The notes under the pieces are model-generated. The model was not told where the DNA came from, searched no databases, and was given only the letters and a program-made list of their open reading frames with translations. From the NCBI RefSeq assembly GCF_900115225.1, contig NZ_FOVR01000001.1:186001-250000 (forward strand): 64,000 nt of DNA, in the 5' to 3' direction. Shown in pieces: positions 35,449-44,178 of the stretch. Each line of letters starts with the position of its first letter. Position 1 is the stretch's first letter. The stretch comes from Cohaesibacter marisflavi. Its GTDB lineage: Bacteria > Pseudomonadota > Alphaproteobacteria > Rhizobiales > Cohaesibacteraceae. Made by a program: the position numbers and the translations under genes.

Positions 35449-36717
35449 TTGACCCGCAATTTCATTAAACTGGCCGGAGCAAGTCTGATCGCTCTCGTCG
35501 GTTCAGCCCATATTTCCATGGCCGCCACCACCGTTACTTTCTGGCACAGTTTCAACCCGGAAAAACCAAACGGTCAGGCCCTTGAAAAGATCATTGATAA
35601 TTTCGAAGCTGCCAATCCCGGCGTCGAAATCAAGCCCGAATTCATCGGCAACTATAACGACATCGTGGCCAAACTACAGGCTGCCATTCCTGCCCACCGC
35701 GAGCCTGATGCTGTAATCATGGAAGTGACGCGCTATGGTCTTTTCGCTGATCGTGGTGTGCTGACGGACCTAACTGATTATGTGAACAATGATCCGCTCA
35801 AAGAGGATCTGTTCGGCTTTGCCCGCGAGGTTGGTGTATTTGAAGGCAAGAATTATATCGTGCCCTTCAACTCCTCCACGCCAGTGCTTTATTACAACAA
35901 AGGCATTTTCGAGCGCGCAGGCTTTACTGAAGAGCCTGCTCTGAAAACCTATGATGATCTGCTCAAGGTTTCCAAACAGATCACCGAGAAGCTCGGCGAT
36001 GATGGCATCACCGGCATTGTTGCCCCGGGGCAGTTTGCCCGTTGGGGTCTGGTGATGGACAATGACAGCGACCTCATCGATTCCAAAACCGGCGAAATCC
36101 TGCTTGATTCTGACAATACCATCGAAGCCTATCAGTGGATGGCCTCTCTGGTGCATGAGCATCATGTTGCCTCGCCAGATGGTGTGACCGACGAGAAAAA
36201 AGGCGGCCGCGACGCTTTTCTGTCCGGCAAGGTCGGCATCATGATGAATTCCACCGGCAACTATGTGCGGTCCAAAAAGGCCCTTGGAGATGATCTGGGC
36301 GTGCTTCCGATGCCATGCAACAAGGTCTGCTCTGTACCAATCGGCGGTGCCGGTATTGGCATTCTTTCCACCGCAGAACAGGACGTCAAGGACGCGGCCT
36401 ACAAGTTCATCAGCTTTGCTGCGTCTGCTGAATCCAACGCGATCTGGTTCTCTGGCACCGGCTATATGCCGATCAACAAGCACACGGCAGAGCAGGATCT
36501 TGCCAAAGACGCACTGGCTGGCAAGCCGGGCATCGACGTGGCCATCAACCAGCTCGACTTCGCCCGTGGTCGCCCGCGTCCGCCGGTGGTTACCTGGATG
36601 CGTGCCAGCGAATATGGCCTCTGGGAAGCCATGGCTCTTGGTCAGCGCGACGTCAAGGACGTCCTCTCTGAATTCGCAACCAAGACCCGCGAAGAAGCGG
36701 CCCGTCTGGCCAAGTAA
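35449..36717 (+). CDS. ugpB: Glycerol-3-phosphate-type ABC transporter, solute-binding protein
   Basis: A 422-residue periplasmic binding protein with signal peptide (RNFIKLAGASLIALVGSAHISMA, then ATTVTFWHSF). It has UgpB-like features: VTFWHSFNPEKPNGQALEKI at the mature start, YNDIVAKLQAAIPAHREPD, and the MMNSTGNYVRS and WFSGTGYMPI segments. Proposed ligand: glycerol-3-phosphate or glycerophosphodiesters, supported by the ugpQ in the operon. The only start with a Shine-Dalgarno is TTG at 35449; the frame opens upstream at 35404 without one. A strong hairpin follows the gene. An alternative is a related polyol-phosphate or sugar ligand. Confidence 0.85.
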   Translation: MTRNFIKLAGASLIALVGSAHISMAATTVTFWHSFNPEKPNGQALEKIIDNFEAANPGVEIKPEFIGNYNDIVAKLQAAIPAHREPDAVIMEVTRYGLFADRGVLTDLTDYVNNDPLKEDLFGFAREVGVFEGKNYIVPFNSSTPVLYYNKGIFERAGFTEEPALKTYDDLLKVSKQITEKLGDDGITGIVAPGQFARWGLVMDNDSDLIDSKTGEILLDSDNTIEAYQWMASLVHEHHVASPDGVTDEKKGGRDAFLSGKVGIMMNSTGNYVRSKKALGDDLGVLPMPCNKVCSVPIGGAGIGILSTAEQDVKDAAYKFISFAASAESNAIWFSGTGYMPINKHTAEQDLAKDALAGKPGIDVAINQLDFARGRPRPPVVTWMRASEYGLWEAMALGQRDVKDVLSEFATKTREEAARLAK

Positions 36718-36745
36718 GGTTTCATAGTCTCTGAGTGTCTTACAG

Positions 36746-36771
36746 GGCGGGGGCTGCATGCAGTCCCCGCC
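36746..36771 (+). other. GC-rich palindromic hairpin after the ugpB-like gene
   Basis: GGCGGGG and CCCCGCC frame a further CTGCATGCAG palindrome, giving a nearly continuous 26-base inverted repeat with one G-T pair. It lies 28 bases beyond the stop and 30 bases before the permease start, without a T-run. It may protect the ugpB message and reduce read-through to the permeases. Confidence 0.65.
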
Positions 36772-36800
36772 GCAAGACCCATCTGCAACAGGTTGCCTCC

Positions 36801-37670
36801 ATGGCCCGCAAGTTCTTGCCCTATTTCTACATTCTGCCGCTTTTGGCCTTCATTGCGGTCTTTACCTATATCCCGATTGCCACGAGCATCAATCTTAGCT
36901 TTCGTGAATGGGACTTCATGTCTGCCACCAAGCCCTTTGTCGGGCTTGAGAATTATCAGCTGCTGCTCACCTCGACCGAGTTCTGGAACTCGGTGAAGAT
37001 AACGGCGATTTTTGCCATCATCTCCGTGCCTTTGCGTCTGGCGTTGGCATTGATGGCCGCCAGTTTCCTGACATCGGAGAAATTCGCTCCGCGTATGTTG
37101 CGTGGCGCATTCTTTTTGCCTTCGGTCACGTCCACCGTTTCCATCGCCGTCGTCTTTTCGTGGGTTTTCTCCACCGACTATGGGGTCGCCAACGCTCTGC
37201 TCAAGCATATCGGCGTGGGCAAAATCCCGTGGATGCAAGACCCGCAGTTGGCGCTGTTGGTGCTGATTTTGGTCAATACCTGGAAGCAGATTGGCTATGA
37301 CATCGTCATCTATATCGCCGGTCTACAGGCGATCCCGCAGGAACTTTACGATGCCGCTGCCGTCGATGGCGGGCGCCGTTTTCATGTCTTTCGCCGCGTT
37401 ACCATGCCTCTGGTGATGCCAACCACCTACTTTCTGCTGGTTATCTCCGTTATCGAGGCGTTTCAGGTCTTTACCATTGTCAATGTGATGACTCACGGCG
37501 GCCCTGCAAGCGCCACGGACATGTTGGTCAATATGCTTTATCGCGTCGGCTTTACCCTGTTTGATATCGGAACGGGCTCTGCGCTGGCCGTGTTGCTGTT
37601 TATTCTGCTGATCGCTCTGTCTCTCATCAAATCTCGCGTGATTGGCCGGAAGGTGCATTATGAAGCTTGA
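36801..37670 (+). CDS. ugpA: Glycerol-3-phosphate-type ABC transporter, permease 1
   Basis: A 289-residue MalF/UgpA-like permease with six helices and an EAA loop YDAAAVDGGRRFHVFRRVTMPLVMP (about residues 182-206). The ATG at 36801 (MARKFLPYFY) starts just before the first helix; upstream in-frame codons have no ribosome-binding site. It overlaps the next permease by 11 bases, implying coupled translation. Together with UgpE-like and UgpC-like subunits it forms the importer served by the preceding binding protein. Confidence 0.88.
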   Translation: MARKFLPYFYILPLLAFIAVFTYIPIATSINLSFREWDFMSATKPFVGLENYQLLLTSTEFWNSVKITAIFAIISVPLRLALALMAASFLTSEKFAPRMLRGAFFLPSVTSTVSIAVVFSWVFSTDYGVANALLKHIGVGKIPWMQDPQLALLVLILVNTWKQIGYDIVIYIAGLQAIPQELYDAAAVDGGRRFHVFRRVTMPLVMPTTYFLLVISVIEAFQVFTIVNVMTHGGPASATDMLVNMLYRVGFTLFDIGTGSALAVLLFILLIALSLIKSRVIGRKVHYEA

Positions 37671-38469
37671 AAATCCCGTTCAGTCCCTATTTGCGCTTCT
37701 TTTCGGATTGCTGTTTCTTTCGCCAGCGCTCTATTCCATCTGGCTGTCTTTCCAGACGGCCGATGCCTACTATGCCGGCGGGCTGGAATTCACCGTCGAT
37801 AATTATGGGCGCGCCGTGGGGCAGTATCATTTTGCCCGCTATCTGCTCAACAGCGTCATCGTGTCGGGCATCGTCACTGTGGGCGGTATTTCCATTGCCA
37901 CGCTGGCTGCTTATGCCTTTGCGCGCTTTCGGTTTCGCGGTGGCGATCTGCTGTTCGGAGCTGTGGTGGCCACCCTGATGATCCCCAGTCATATCAGCCT
38001 CATCCCCAATTACCTGACATTGGCCAAGGTGGGGCTGCTGGATAGCTATGCCGGTCTTATTCTGCCAGCCATGGCGAGCGCCTTTGCGACCTTCTTTCTG
38101 CGGCAATATATTCGCGGCATTCCCCGTTCGCTCGATGAAGCTGCCTATATGGATGGCGCGACATCCCTGCAGGTGCTCTGGCGTGTGATTGTTCCCTTGT
38201 CCAGACCAGCCATCCTGTCCATGGCGCTCTTTATCTTTATCGGCGAATGGAACAGCTATATCTGGCCATTGGTCGCTATCGGCAAGGATGATCTCTACAC
38301 GCTGCAGGTGGGGTTGGCCCGGCTCTATCGCATCAATCCTGGCGAAGGGGTGATCGACTGGCCCCTCGTTATGGCCGCTTCCACCATTTCCATTCTGCCG
38401 GTTCTGCTCGGCTTTGCCCTTGTTGAACGCCATCTGGTCCGCGGGATCACGATGGGGGCCGTAAAATGA
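37660..38469 (+). CDS. ugpE: Glycerol-3-phosphate-type ABC transporter, permease 2
   Basis: A 269-residue MalG/UgpE-like permease with six helices and the EAA loop DEAAYMDGATSLQVLWRVIVPLSRP (about residues 160-184). GGAAGG lies upstream of the ATG at 37660, inside the end of the previous gene. The C-terminus VERHLVRGITMGAVK is typical for the class. Its stop overlaps a possible ATG of the following phosphodiesterase frame. Confidence 0.88.
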   Translation: MKLENPVQSLFALLFGLLFLSPALYSIWLSFQTADAYYAGGLEFTVDNYGRAVGQYHFARYLLNSVIVSGIVTVGGISIATLAAYAFARFRFRGGDLLFGAVVATLMIPSHISLIPNYLTLAKVGLLDSYAGLILPAMASAFATFFLRQYIRGIPRSLDEAAYMDGATSLQVLWRVIVPLSRPAILSMALFIFIGEWNSYIWPLVAIGKDDLYTLQVGLARLYRINPGEGVIDWPLVMAASTISILPVLLGFALVERHLVRGITMGAVK

Positions 38470-38519
38470 CGAACCCGATCAGCCGGGCTCACGCTACATT
38501 ATTTGAAGGAACGAAAGAC

Positions 38520-39269
38520 ATGACGCGTATTGCATCCCATCGTGGCGGCACGCTTGAATATGGCGACAGCACTCTGGCTGGCTTCACGGCCACTGCGGCC
38601 ATGGCCGTGGAAGAGGTGGAGTTTGACGTCCACCCCACAAAGGATGGCGACATCATCGTGCATCATGATGCCACGCTGGACCGCACGACCGATACGGCAG
38701 GGGCCATAGCCGACTTGCCCACGCGCGAGGTTCTCTCGGCGGTCATCAATTTCAGCCATAACAGTCGTCCGATTCTGTTGCAGGAGCTGTGTGAAATCTT
38801 TGACGACAGTTCGGTGGTCTTCCGCTGTGAATTCAAGCCCGGCGCTGACGGGAAGCCTTATCAGGGTTTTGTGCCCCGCGTAATGGAGCTGCTTGCTAAG
38901 GAAGACATGCTGCGCACGGCCAATTTCTCATCCTTTCTGCTGGACTATCTGGACGAGATCGCCAAGCACACCGACCGGCCTCGTCTTTGGCTCGTGAGCC
39001 CGGCTGTTCTGACCCAACTGGGAGAGAAGGGCGTGCTGGACATTGCCCGCGCGCGGGGCATTCCTGAGATTGGAGTGCATATCGATAAGGCGAGCCCCGA
39101 ATTGATGGCTGCCACGCAGGACGCCGGTTTGGCCTTTGGCTGCTGGGCTGCACATACGACACCACAAATCAGCAAGGCTTTGACAATGGGAGTGAAGATT
39201 TTCACCACAGATCGCCCAAGCCTTGCGGTCGCCATTCGCAACCAGATGCGGGAAGGAACAAGCCAATGA
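38520..39269 (+). CDS. ugpQ: Glycerophosphodiester phosphodiesterase
   Basis: A 249-residue GDPD-family TIM-barrel enzyme that splits glycerophosphodiesters into glycerol-3-phosphate and an alcohol. Catalytic and metal-binding motifs are visible: SHRGG near the N-terminus, VEFDVHPTKDGDIIVHHD (about residues 34-51), and RCEFKPGADG. The start at 38520 has GAAGGA 9 nt upstream; an ATG at 38466 overlapping the permease stop would add 18 residues. No signal peptide, so it acts in the cytoplasm on imported diesters like E. coli UgpQ. Its stop overlaps the ugpC-like ATG. Confidence 0.92.
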   Translation: MTRIASHRGGTLEYGDSTLAGFTATAAMAVEEVEFDVHPTKDGDIIVHHDATLDRTTDTAGAIADLPTREVLSAVINFSHNSRPILLQELCEIFDDSSVVFRCEFKPGADGKPYQGFVPRVMELLAKEDMLRTANFSSFLLDYLDEIAKHTDRPRLWLVSPAVLTQLGEKGVLDIARARGIPEIGVHIDKASPELMAATQDAGLAFGCWAAHTTPQISKALTMGVKIFTTDRPSLAVAIRNQMREGTSQ

Positions 39270-40294
39270 GCTCTATTTCCCTAAGGGCCATAAACAAGTC
39301 TTATGATGGCACCACCCCTGTTCTCCATGACGTATCCATGGACATCGAGGATGGGGAGTTCATCGTCATCGTCGGTCCGTCCGGCTGTGGCAAGTCCACA
39401 TTACTGCGGCTGATCGCCGGACTGGAACAGTGTCAGGACGGGGAAATCCTGATAGCGGGGGAGCGGGCCAACGAGCAATTGCCCCAGCATCGCGACATCG
39501 CCATGATTTTCCAGAACTACGCGCTCTATCCGCATCTGACCGTGCGAGAGAATATCGCCTTCGGGCTGGAACTGCGCAAAGTGCCCAAAAAGGAGCGTAA
39601 CGCCCGCGCTCTTGAAGTGGCCCGCACCCTTCAGTTGGAGCGGTATCTGGATCGTAAGCCGGGCGCCTTGTCCGGCGGTCAGCGCCAGCGTGTCGCCATG
39701 GGGCGTGCCATTGCACGCAATACCTCCACCTTCCTCATGGATGAGCCGCTTTCAAACCTGGATAACGCCCTGCGCGTGGCCATGCGCACCGAGATCAAGG
39801 CTTTGCACCGCCAGCTCGGTGCGACGATCATCTATGTGACCCATGACCAGACCGAAGCGTTATCTCTAGCTGATCGGATCGCAGTGATGAAGGATGGTTA
39901 TTTGCAGCAGTTCGACACCCCTGAGGCCATCTATGACCAGCCTGCAAACCAGTTTGTTGCAAGCTTTCTGGGTATGCCGCCAATGAACTTCCTACCTGCT
40001 GACAAGGTGCCATTTTGGAAGGGTGACGCCGATATTGAAATCGGGCTACGGCCAGAGGCTCTTTCCATCAACCCCGCCGGGGCAGGGGACTTTTGCTTGC
40101 CGGGCAGGATAGCGATCTCTGAAATGACCGGCTCGGATGTGATCCTTCATTGCGATACTGATGCAGGGCGTCTGACCTTGATTGAAGAACGCACGAGCCT
40201 GACCAAGGGCGGCGGCGATGTGCTGATCAATGTGGATCTTGATCGTGCCCATTATTTCTCCAAGGCTGACGGAGGGCGGGTCAATCCCGCTTAA
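39266..40294 (+). CDS. ugpC: Glycerol-3-phosphate-type ABC transporter, ATP-binding protein
   Basis: A 342-residue ATPase with intact Walker A (GPSGCGKSTLL), signature (LSGGQRQRVAMGRA), Walker B (TFLMDEPLSNLD) and switch His (YVTHDQTEAL), plus a C-terminal TOBE domain (about 235-335) that in UgpC homologues takes part in regulation. It overlaps the ugpQ stop by 4 bases. Last transport gene of the operon; the RpiR regulator follows 115 bases downstream. Confidence 0.92.
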   Translation: MSSISLRAINKSYDGTTPVLHDVSMDIEDGEFIVIVGPSGCGKSTLLRLIAGLEQCQDGEILIAGERANEQLPQHRDIAMIFQNYALYPHLTVRENIAFGLELRKVPKKERNARALEVARTLQLERYLDRKPGALSGGQRQRVAMGRAIARNTSTFLMDEPLSNLDNALRVAMRTEIKALHRQLGATIIYVTHDQTEALSLADRIAVMKDGYLQQFDTPEAIYDQPANQFVASFLGMPPMNFLPADKVPFWKGDADIEIGLRPEALSINPAGAGDFCLPGRIAISEMTGSDVILHCDTDAGRLTLIEERTSLTKGGGDVLINVDLDRAHYFSKADGGRVNPA

Positions 40295-40340
40295 CGGGCT
40301 TGCGCTTACCAATGGCGATGGGGCATGAAGAAAGAAGGCG

Positions 40341-40382
40341 TTATCGCGCCAGCGACATGGGGTGGTGGCTAGGGCGCGATAA
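40341..40382. promoter_or_regulatory. Inverted repeat upstream of the RpiR gene
   Basis: TTATCGCGCC and GGCGCGATAA are exact complements over 10 bp with a 22-base spacer. The site lies between ugpC and rpiR, 27 bases before the rpiR start. It may be an autoregulatory operator or a hairpin ending the ugp message; no T-run follows. Confidence 0.45.
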
Positions 40383-40409
40383 TACAGACTGAGATGGTTT
40401 GGATCTTCA

Positions 40410-41291
40410 ATGAGCAATAACACGGCAATGTCAATCTTTCTGGGCGATCTCATAAAGCAGAATTCAGCCAAGCTGACTGAAGCTGATACACGTATTCTGG
40501 ACGTGCTTATGGGGGATCCAGTTCGCGCCGCCATGGAAAATGGCAAGGAAGTTTCCTCGCGGGCCGGAGTGCACCCCACCTCGGCGGTGCGTCTAGCGCG
40601 TCGGCTAGGTTTCAAGGGCTATCCTGAGTTCCGCGCCTTTTTGCAAACAAATCTGATCGAGCGGGGCGATGATTTCCAGCATGCTTCAGCGCGTATGGCG
40701 GCTCGTCTGGTCAAGGCCGAAGAAACAGGCCTGCTGGCGTCTATGCTGGATGGAGAAATTGCCGCGCTGGAGCAGGTTCGCAACAGTGTGACTGATGCGG
40801 AAGTCCGTGCCTTTTCGCTTAGTTTGAGTAAAGCAAGACGCATCTATATTTTCGGCACGGGCCACGCCGAAGCCCTGTCGCATCTGATCGCCCGGCGCCT
40901 GGTGCGCTCAGGCTATGCGGCAGAAGACCTCTCAAGTCAGTTGCATTTGCTGCCGGAAAAACTGGCAGCTCTGACGGAGAGGGACGTGGTCTGGCTCAAT
41001 TGTTTCCGCAAACCCTCCGGCGTGTTGCTGGATATCCGGCGGATCGCGGAAAGCTGCGGCGCACGGGTGCTGGCTTTGACGGATCTTTCGGGCGCGCGGA
41101 TTGATCCCGCTCCCCATGTGCATATAGCCGCCTCACGCGGCGAGGCCGGTCAGCCGCAATCCCTCGTCGTGCCGATGACCATAGCCAATGCCGTCATTCT
41201 GGATTTGGCTGCGATTGATGAAGACAAGACCATGCGCTCTCTGGAAGACTTCAAGAGCCTGCGGTCCGATCTCGGCAATAGTTTTCAATAA
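40410..41291 (+). CDS. RpiR-family transcriptional regulator with SIS domain
   Basis: A 293-residue regulator with an N-terminal RpiR helix-turn-helix (about 10-85, SSRAGVHPTSAVRLARRLGFKGYPEF) and a C-terminal SIS domain (about 125-265, IYIFGTGHAEALSHLIARRL) that binds phosphosugars. Following the ugp-like operon, it is a reasonable candidate to control it in response to a sugar or polyol phosphate, unlike E. coli where ugp is under PhoB. This is inferred from position. Confidence 0.88.
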   Translation: MSNNTAMSIFLGDLIKQNSAKLTEADTRILDVLMGDPVRAAMENGKEVSSRAGVHPTSAVRLARRLGFKGYPEFRAFLQTNLIERGDDFQHASARMAARLVKAEETGLLASMLDGEIAALEQVRNSVTDAEVRAFSLSLSKARRIYIFGTGHAEALSHLIARRLVRSGYAAEDLSSQLHLLPEKLAALTERDVVWLNCFRKPSGVLLDIRRIAESCGARVLALTDLSGARIDPAPHVHIAASRGEAGQPQSLVVPMTIANAVILDLAAIDEDKTMRSLEDFKSLRSDLGNSFQ

Positions 41292-41452
41292 ATCGATGTG
41301 AATTACCTCCATCAAGTCCGATGGAAGGCTATTTTACCCATTGAAATGGCATCAGTTGGCCGTGGGGTGGACGGCAAATGGGGGATTCTATCCGGTTTTG
41401 CTTGGAAAAAATCAAGAAATCAGATATATATCGAAAAAGTGAGGTGAGTGGG

Positions 41453-42373
41453 ATGAGTAAACGATATATGCTGATTACGCCGGAAAACGGAATAGACATT
41501 CTCAAAAGTCTGGCCGCTCCTGCGCGGCTGTCCATTCTGACCCTGCTCAACAAGCAGGGCCCGATGAATGTTAATGACATAGCCGATGTGCTTGGGTTGC
41601 CCCAATCGTCCACTTCTACTCACGTGAACTCCCTTGAAAAAGCAGGGCTCATCGAGACCGAGAGTCAGAAGGCCAAAAAGGGGAGCCAGAAAATCTGTCG
41701 CACCGCCTATGATGAGGTGGTGCTCTCCTTCAAGGAGCCCAAACAGACCGATCAGGATCTGATCGAGGTGGCTATGCCGGTCGGGCTTTATTCCGGCTGC
41801 AATACGACGGCTCCCTGTGGCCTTTGCTCCAGTGAGGGCATCATTGGCTTCCTTGACAGCCCCGATACCTTTCATTCGCCAGAGCGGATGAAAGCTGGTT
41901 TGCTATGGTTTACAAAGGGATATGTCCGATATCAGTTCCCCAACAATGCTCGCATTGCCGGCAAGGAGATCAAGGAGCTGGAACTGGTTCTTGAGCTCTC
42001 ATCTGAAGTGCCGGGGACATCGGATGACTGGCCATCGGATATCAATATTTCTATCAATGACAAGCTGATAGCTGTCTGGACGGCACCAGGGGATTATGGC
42101 GATCAGCGCGGCAAATATACGCCTGACTGGTGGAAACTGGCGGGCTCTCAATATGGTCATTTGAAAAGTTTCCGCGTCACGGCTGACGGCACCTATGTCG
42201 ATGGCATGCGCGTGTCCGACATCACGTTGGCTGATCTGGAGCTTGATGATCATCGTTCGATCCGGGTGCGGATTGCTGTGCCGGATGAGGCCAAAAATCC
42301 TGGAGGGCTCAATATTTTTGGTCGCGGCTTTGGCAATTATGATCAGGATATTGTGCTTAGACTAAGGACTTAG
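41453..42373 (+). CDS. ArsR-type transcriptional regulator with C-terminal sensory domain
   Basis: A 306-residue protein. The N-terminal ArsR winged helix (about 10-90: ILKSLAAPARLSILTLLNKQGPMNVNDIADVLGLPQSSTSTHVNSLEKAGLI) is clear. A long C-terminal region (about 110-305) looks beta-rich and includes a CX5CX2C cluster (GCNTTAPCGLC) that may hold a metal or stabilise the fold. The start at 41453 (MSKRYM) follows GAGGTGAG; the frame opens at 41378. It is followed by the GH51-ABC operon, whose promoter carries a palindrome, so it probably represses that operon. The C-terminal domain may bind an arabinoside; that is speculation. Confidence 0.8.
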   Translation: MSKRYMLITPENGIDILKSLAAPARLSILTLLNKQGPMNVNDIADVLGLPQSSTSTHVNSLEKAGLIETESQKAKKGSQKICRTAYDEVVLSFKEPKQTDQDLIEVAMPVGLYSGCNTTAPCGLCSSEGIIGFLDSPDTFHSPERMKAGLLWFTKGYVRYQFPNNARIAGKEIKELELVLELSSEVPGTSDDWPSDINISINDKLIAVWTAPGDYGDQRGKYTPDWWKLAGSQYGHLKSFRVTADGTYVDGMRVSDITLADLELDDHRSIRVRIAVPDEAKNPGGLNIFGRGFGNYDQDIVLRLRT

Positions 42374-42518
42374 CTGCCGTTTGTGAATGGGAAGTTAATC
42401 AAGAATGCGGATAAACGAGGCGCAAGATCAAGATGATAAGCCATTAAGTGGTTTATGAAATCTCGAAATTGCGTAATATATCAGAAAATTGGGTTTTAAT
42501 TCTCTTCCCAACAACCTG

Positions 42519-42582
42519 TTGACGGTATGTTGCCCCCTCTGTTAGTATCATAATTACTGAATAATATCATAAATCATGATAT
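42519..42582 (+). promoter_or_regulatory. abfA promoter and operator
   Basis: A sigma-70-like pair TTGACG (42519-42524) and TAGTAT (42543-42548) with 18-base spacing (TTAGTA would give 17) is followed by a perfect 7-bp inverted repeat ATATCAT-N5-ATGATAT (42564-42582). The repeat would cover the transcription start or first transcribed bases, a normal repressor position. GGGAGGAG follows at 42586-42593 as the Shine-Dalgarno of the GH51 gene. Confidence 0.55.
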
Positions 42583-42599
42583 AATTGGGAGGAGCCAAC

Positions 42600-44105
42600 A
42601 TGCGTGCATCAGTCACTGCGCACAAAGAATTTACCGTCGCCAAAATTGATCCTCGCTTGTATGGCTCGTTTGTCGAGCATCTCGGCCGTGCTGTTTACAG
42701 CGGCATTTATGAGCCCGGCCACGCCAGTGCTGATGAACAGGGCTTCCGACAGGATGTGCTGGATCTAGTGAAAGAACTGGATGTGCCTGTCGTGCGCTAT
42801 CCCGGTGGCAACTTCGTTTCAGCTTATAACTGGGAAGATGGTATTGGCCCCAAGGAAGAGCGCCCCGTAAGACTCGATCTGGCCTGGCACACCGCCGAGA
42901 GCAATCAGGTCGGCATTCATGAATTCGCCGATTGGGCTGCCAAGGCTGAAACCGAGATGATGCTGGCGGTCAATCTGGGTTCGCGTGGTCTGGATGAAGC
43001 CCGGGCCTTCCTTGAATATGTGAACCATCCCGGCGGGTCCTACTGGTCAGACCTGCGGCGCCAGAATGGCCGCGAAGAACCTTGGGGCGTCAAGCTCTGG
43101 TGCCTTGGCAACGAAATGGACGGCCCATGGCAGATAGGCCAGAAAACTGCCGCCGAATATGGCCGCACCGCGTTTGAAACCGCCAAGGCCATGCGCGCTT
43201 TCGACAAGGATATCGAGCTGGTCGTTTGCGGCTCTTCGACGCCCAACATGCCCACCTATCCCGAATGGGAATATACCGTGCTCGATTACACCTATGACAG
43301 CGTCGACTATATCTCGCTGCATATGTATTTCGAAAATCATGAGCAGAATACCAAGAATTTCCTCGCCCGCTCCATGGAGCTGGAAACCTATATCGAGACG
43401 ATCTCGAGCGTTATCAAAACCATCAAGGCCAAGAAACGCTCCAACAAGGACGTCTATATTTCCTTTGATGAGTGGAATGTCTGGTATCATTCCGCAGAGC
43501 AGGACAAGCCGGTTCTAGAAGGCAAACATGGCTGGCCGCATGCCCCGGCGCTGTTGGAAGACATCTATGACTTTGCCGACGTTCTCGTCGTTGGCTGCAT
43601 TCTCAACACCTTCATTCGGCGCTCGGATGTGGTCAAGGTCGGTTGTCTTGCCCAGTTGGTCAATGTAATCGCCCCGATCATGACCGTCGAAGATGGCCCG
43701 GCATGGCGCCAGACAACCTTCTATCCTTATCTCTATGCCTCCAAATATGGCCGCGGCACTGCGCTGGATCTGGCGGTCGACGTGGAAGGGTATGAAACGG
43801 ACTTTGCCAACAATGTGCCATATCTGGATGTAGCTGGCGTACTGACAGAGGCCGATGGCGGCCTCAGCTTCTTCCTTGTCAACCGTCATGAAAGCGAAGC
43901 ACTCGATGTGGAACTATCTCTTGAAGGCTTCGCCCATTCGTCCGTGACCATGGACAAGGTGATCGGCGGTTACGCGCTGGACAAGACCAACGGACCGGAT
44001 GAAGAGCCGGTCGCCCCTGCCGATGGAAACGATGCCAGCATTGTTGATGGCAAGCTGTCGGTAAAGCTGGCCCCGCTCAGCTATCGCATGATCCGGTTGA
44101 AATAG
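42600..44105 (+). CDS. abfA: Alpha-L-arabinofuranosidase, GH51
   Basis: A 501-residue GH51 enzyme releasing L-arabinose from arabinans and arabinoxylan oligosaccharides. TIM barrel (about 20-380) followed by a beta-sandwich domain. Acid/base Glu is in WCLGNEMDGPW (about residue 173) and nucleophile Glu in ISFDEWNVWYH (about residue 292). Intracellular: no signal peptide from the ATG at 42600. An alternative in-frame TTG at 42585 is inside the Shine-Dalgarno region. First gene of an operon with an ABC importer that presumably brings in arabino-oligosaccharides. Confidence 0.95.
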   Translation: MRASVTAHKEFTVAKIDPRLYGSFVEHLGRAVYSGIYEPGHASADEQGFRQDVLDLVKELDVPVVRYPGGNFVSAYNWEDGIGPKEERPVRLDLAWHTAESNQVGIHEFADWAAKAETEMMLAVNLGSRGLDEARAFLEYVNHPGGSYWSDLRRQNGREEPWGVKLWCLGNEMDGPWQIGQKTAAEYGRTAFETAKAMRAFDKDIELVVCGSSTPNMPTYPEWEYTVLDYTYDSVDYISLHMYFENHEQNTKNFLARSMELETYIETISSVIKTIKAKKRSNKDVYISFDEWNVWYHSAEQDKPVLEGKHGWPHAPALLEDIYDFADVLVVGCILNTFIRRSDVVKVGCLAQLVNVIAPIMTVEDGPAWRQTTFYPYLYASKYGRGTALDLAVDVEGYETDFANNVPYLDVAGVLTEADGGLSFFLVNRHESEALDVELSLEGFAHSSVTMDKVIGGYALDKTNGPDEEPVAPADGNDASIVDGKLSVKLAPLSYRMIRLK

Positions 44106-44178
44106 AGGAGGCGTTTGGCTCCGGCTGCCTGCAAGCCACCCTGTGATCCATCGAAGTGTTTCTAGAAAAGAGAGACCC

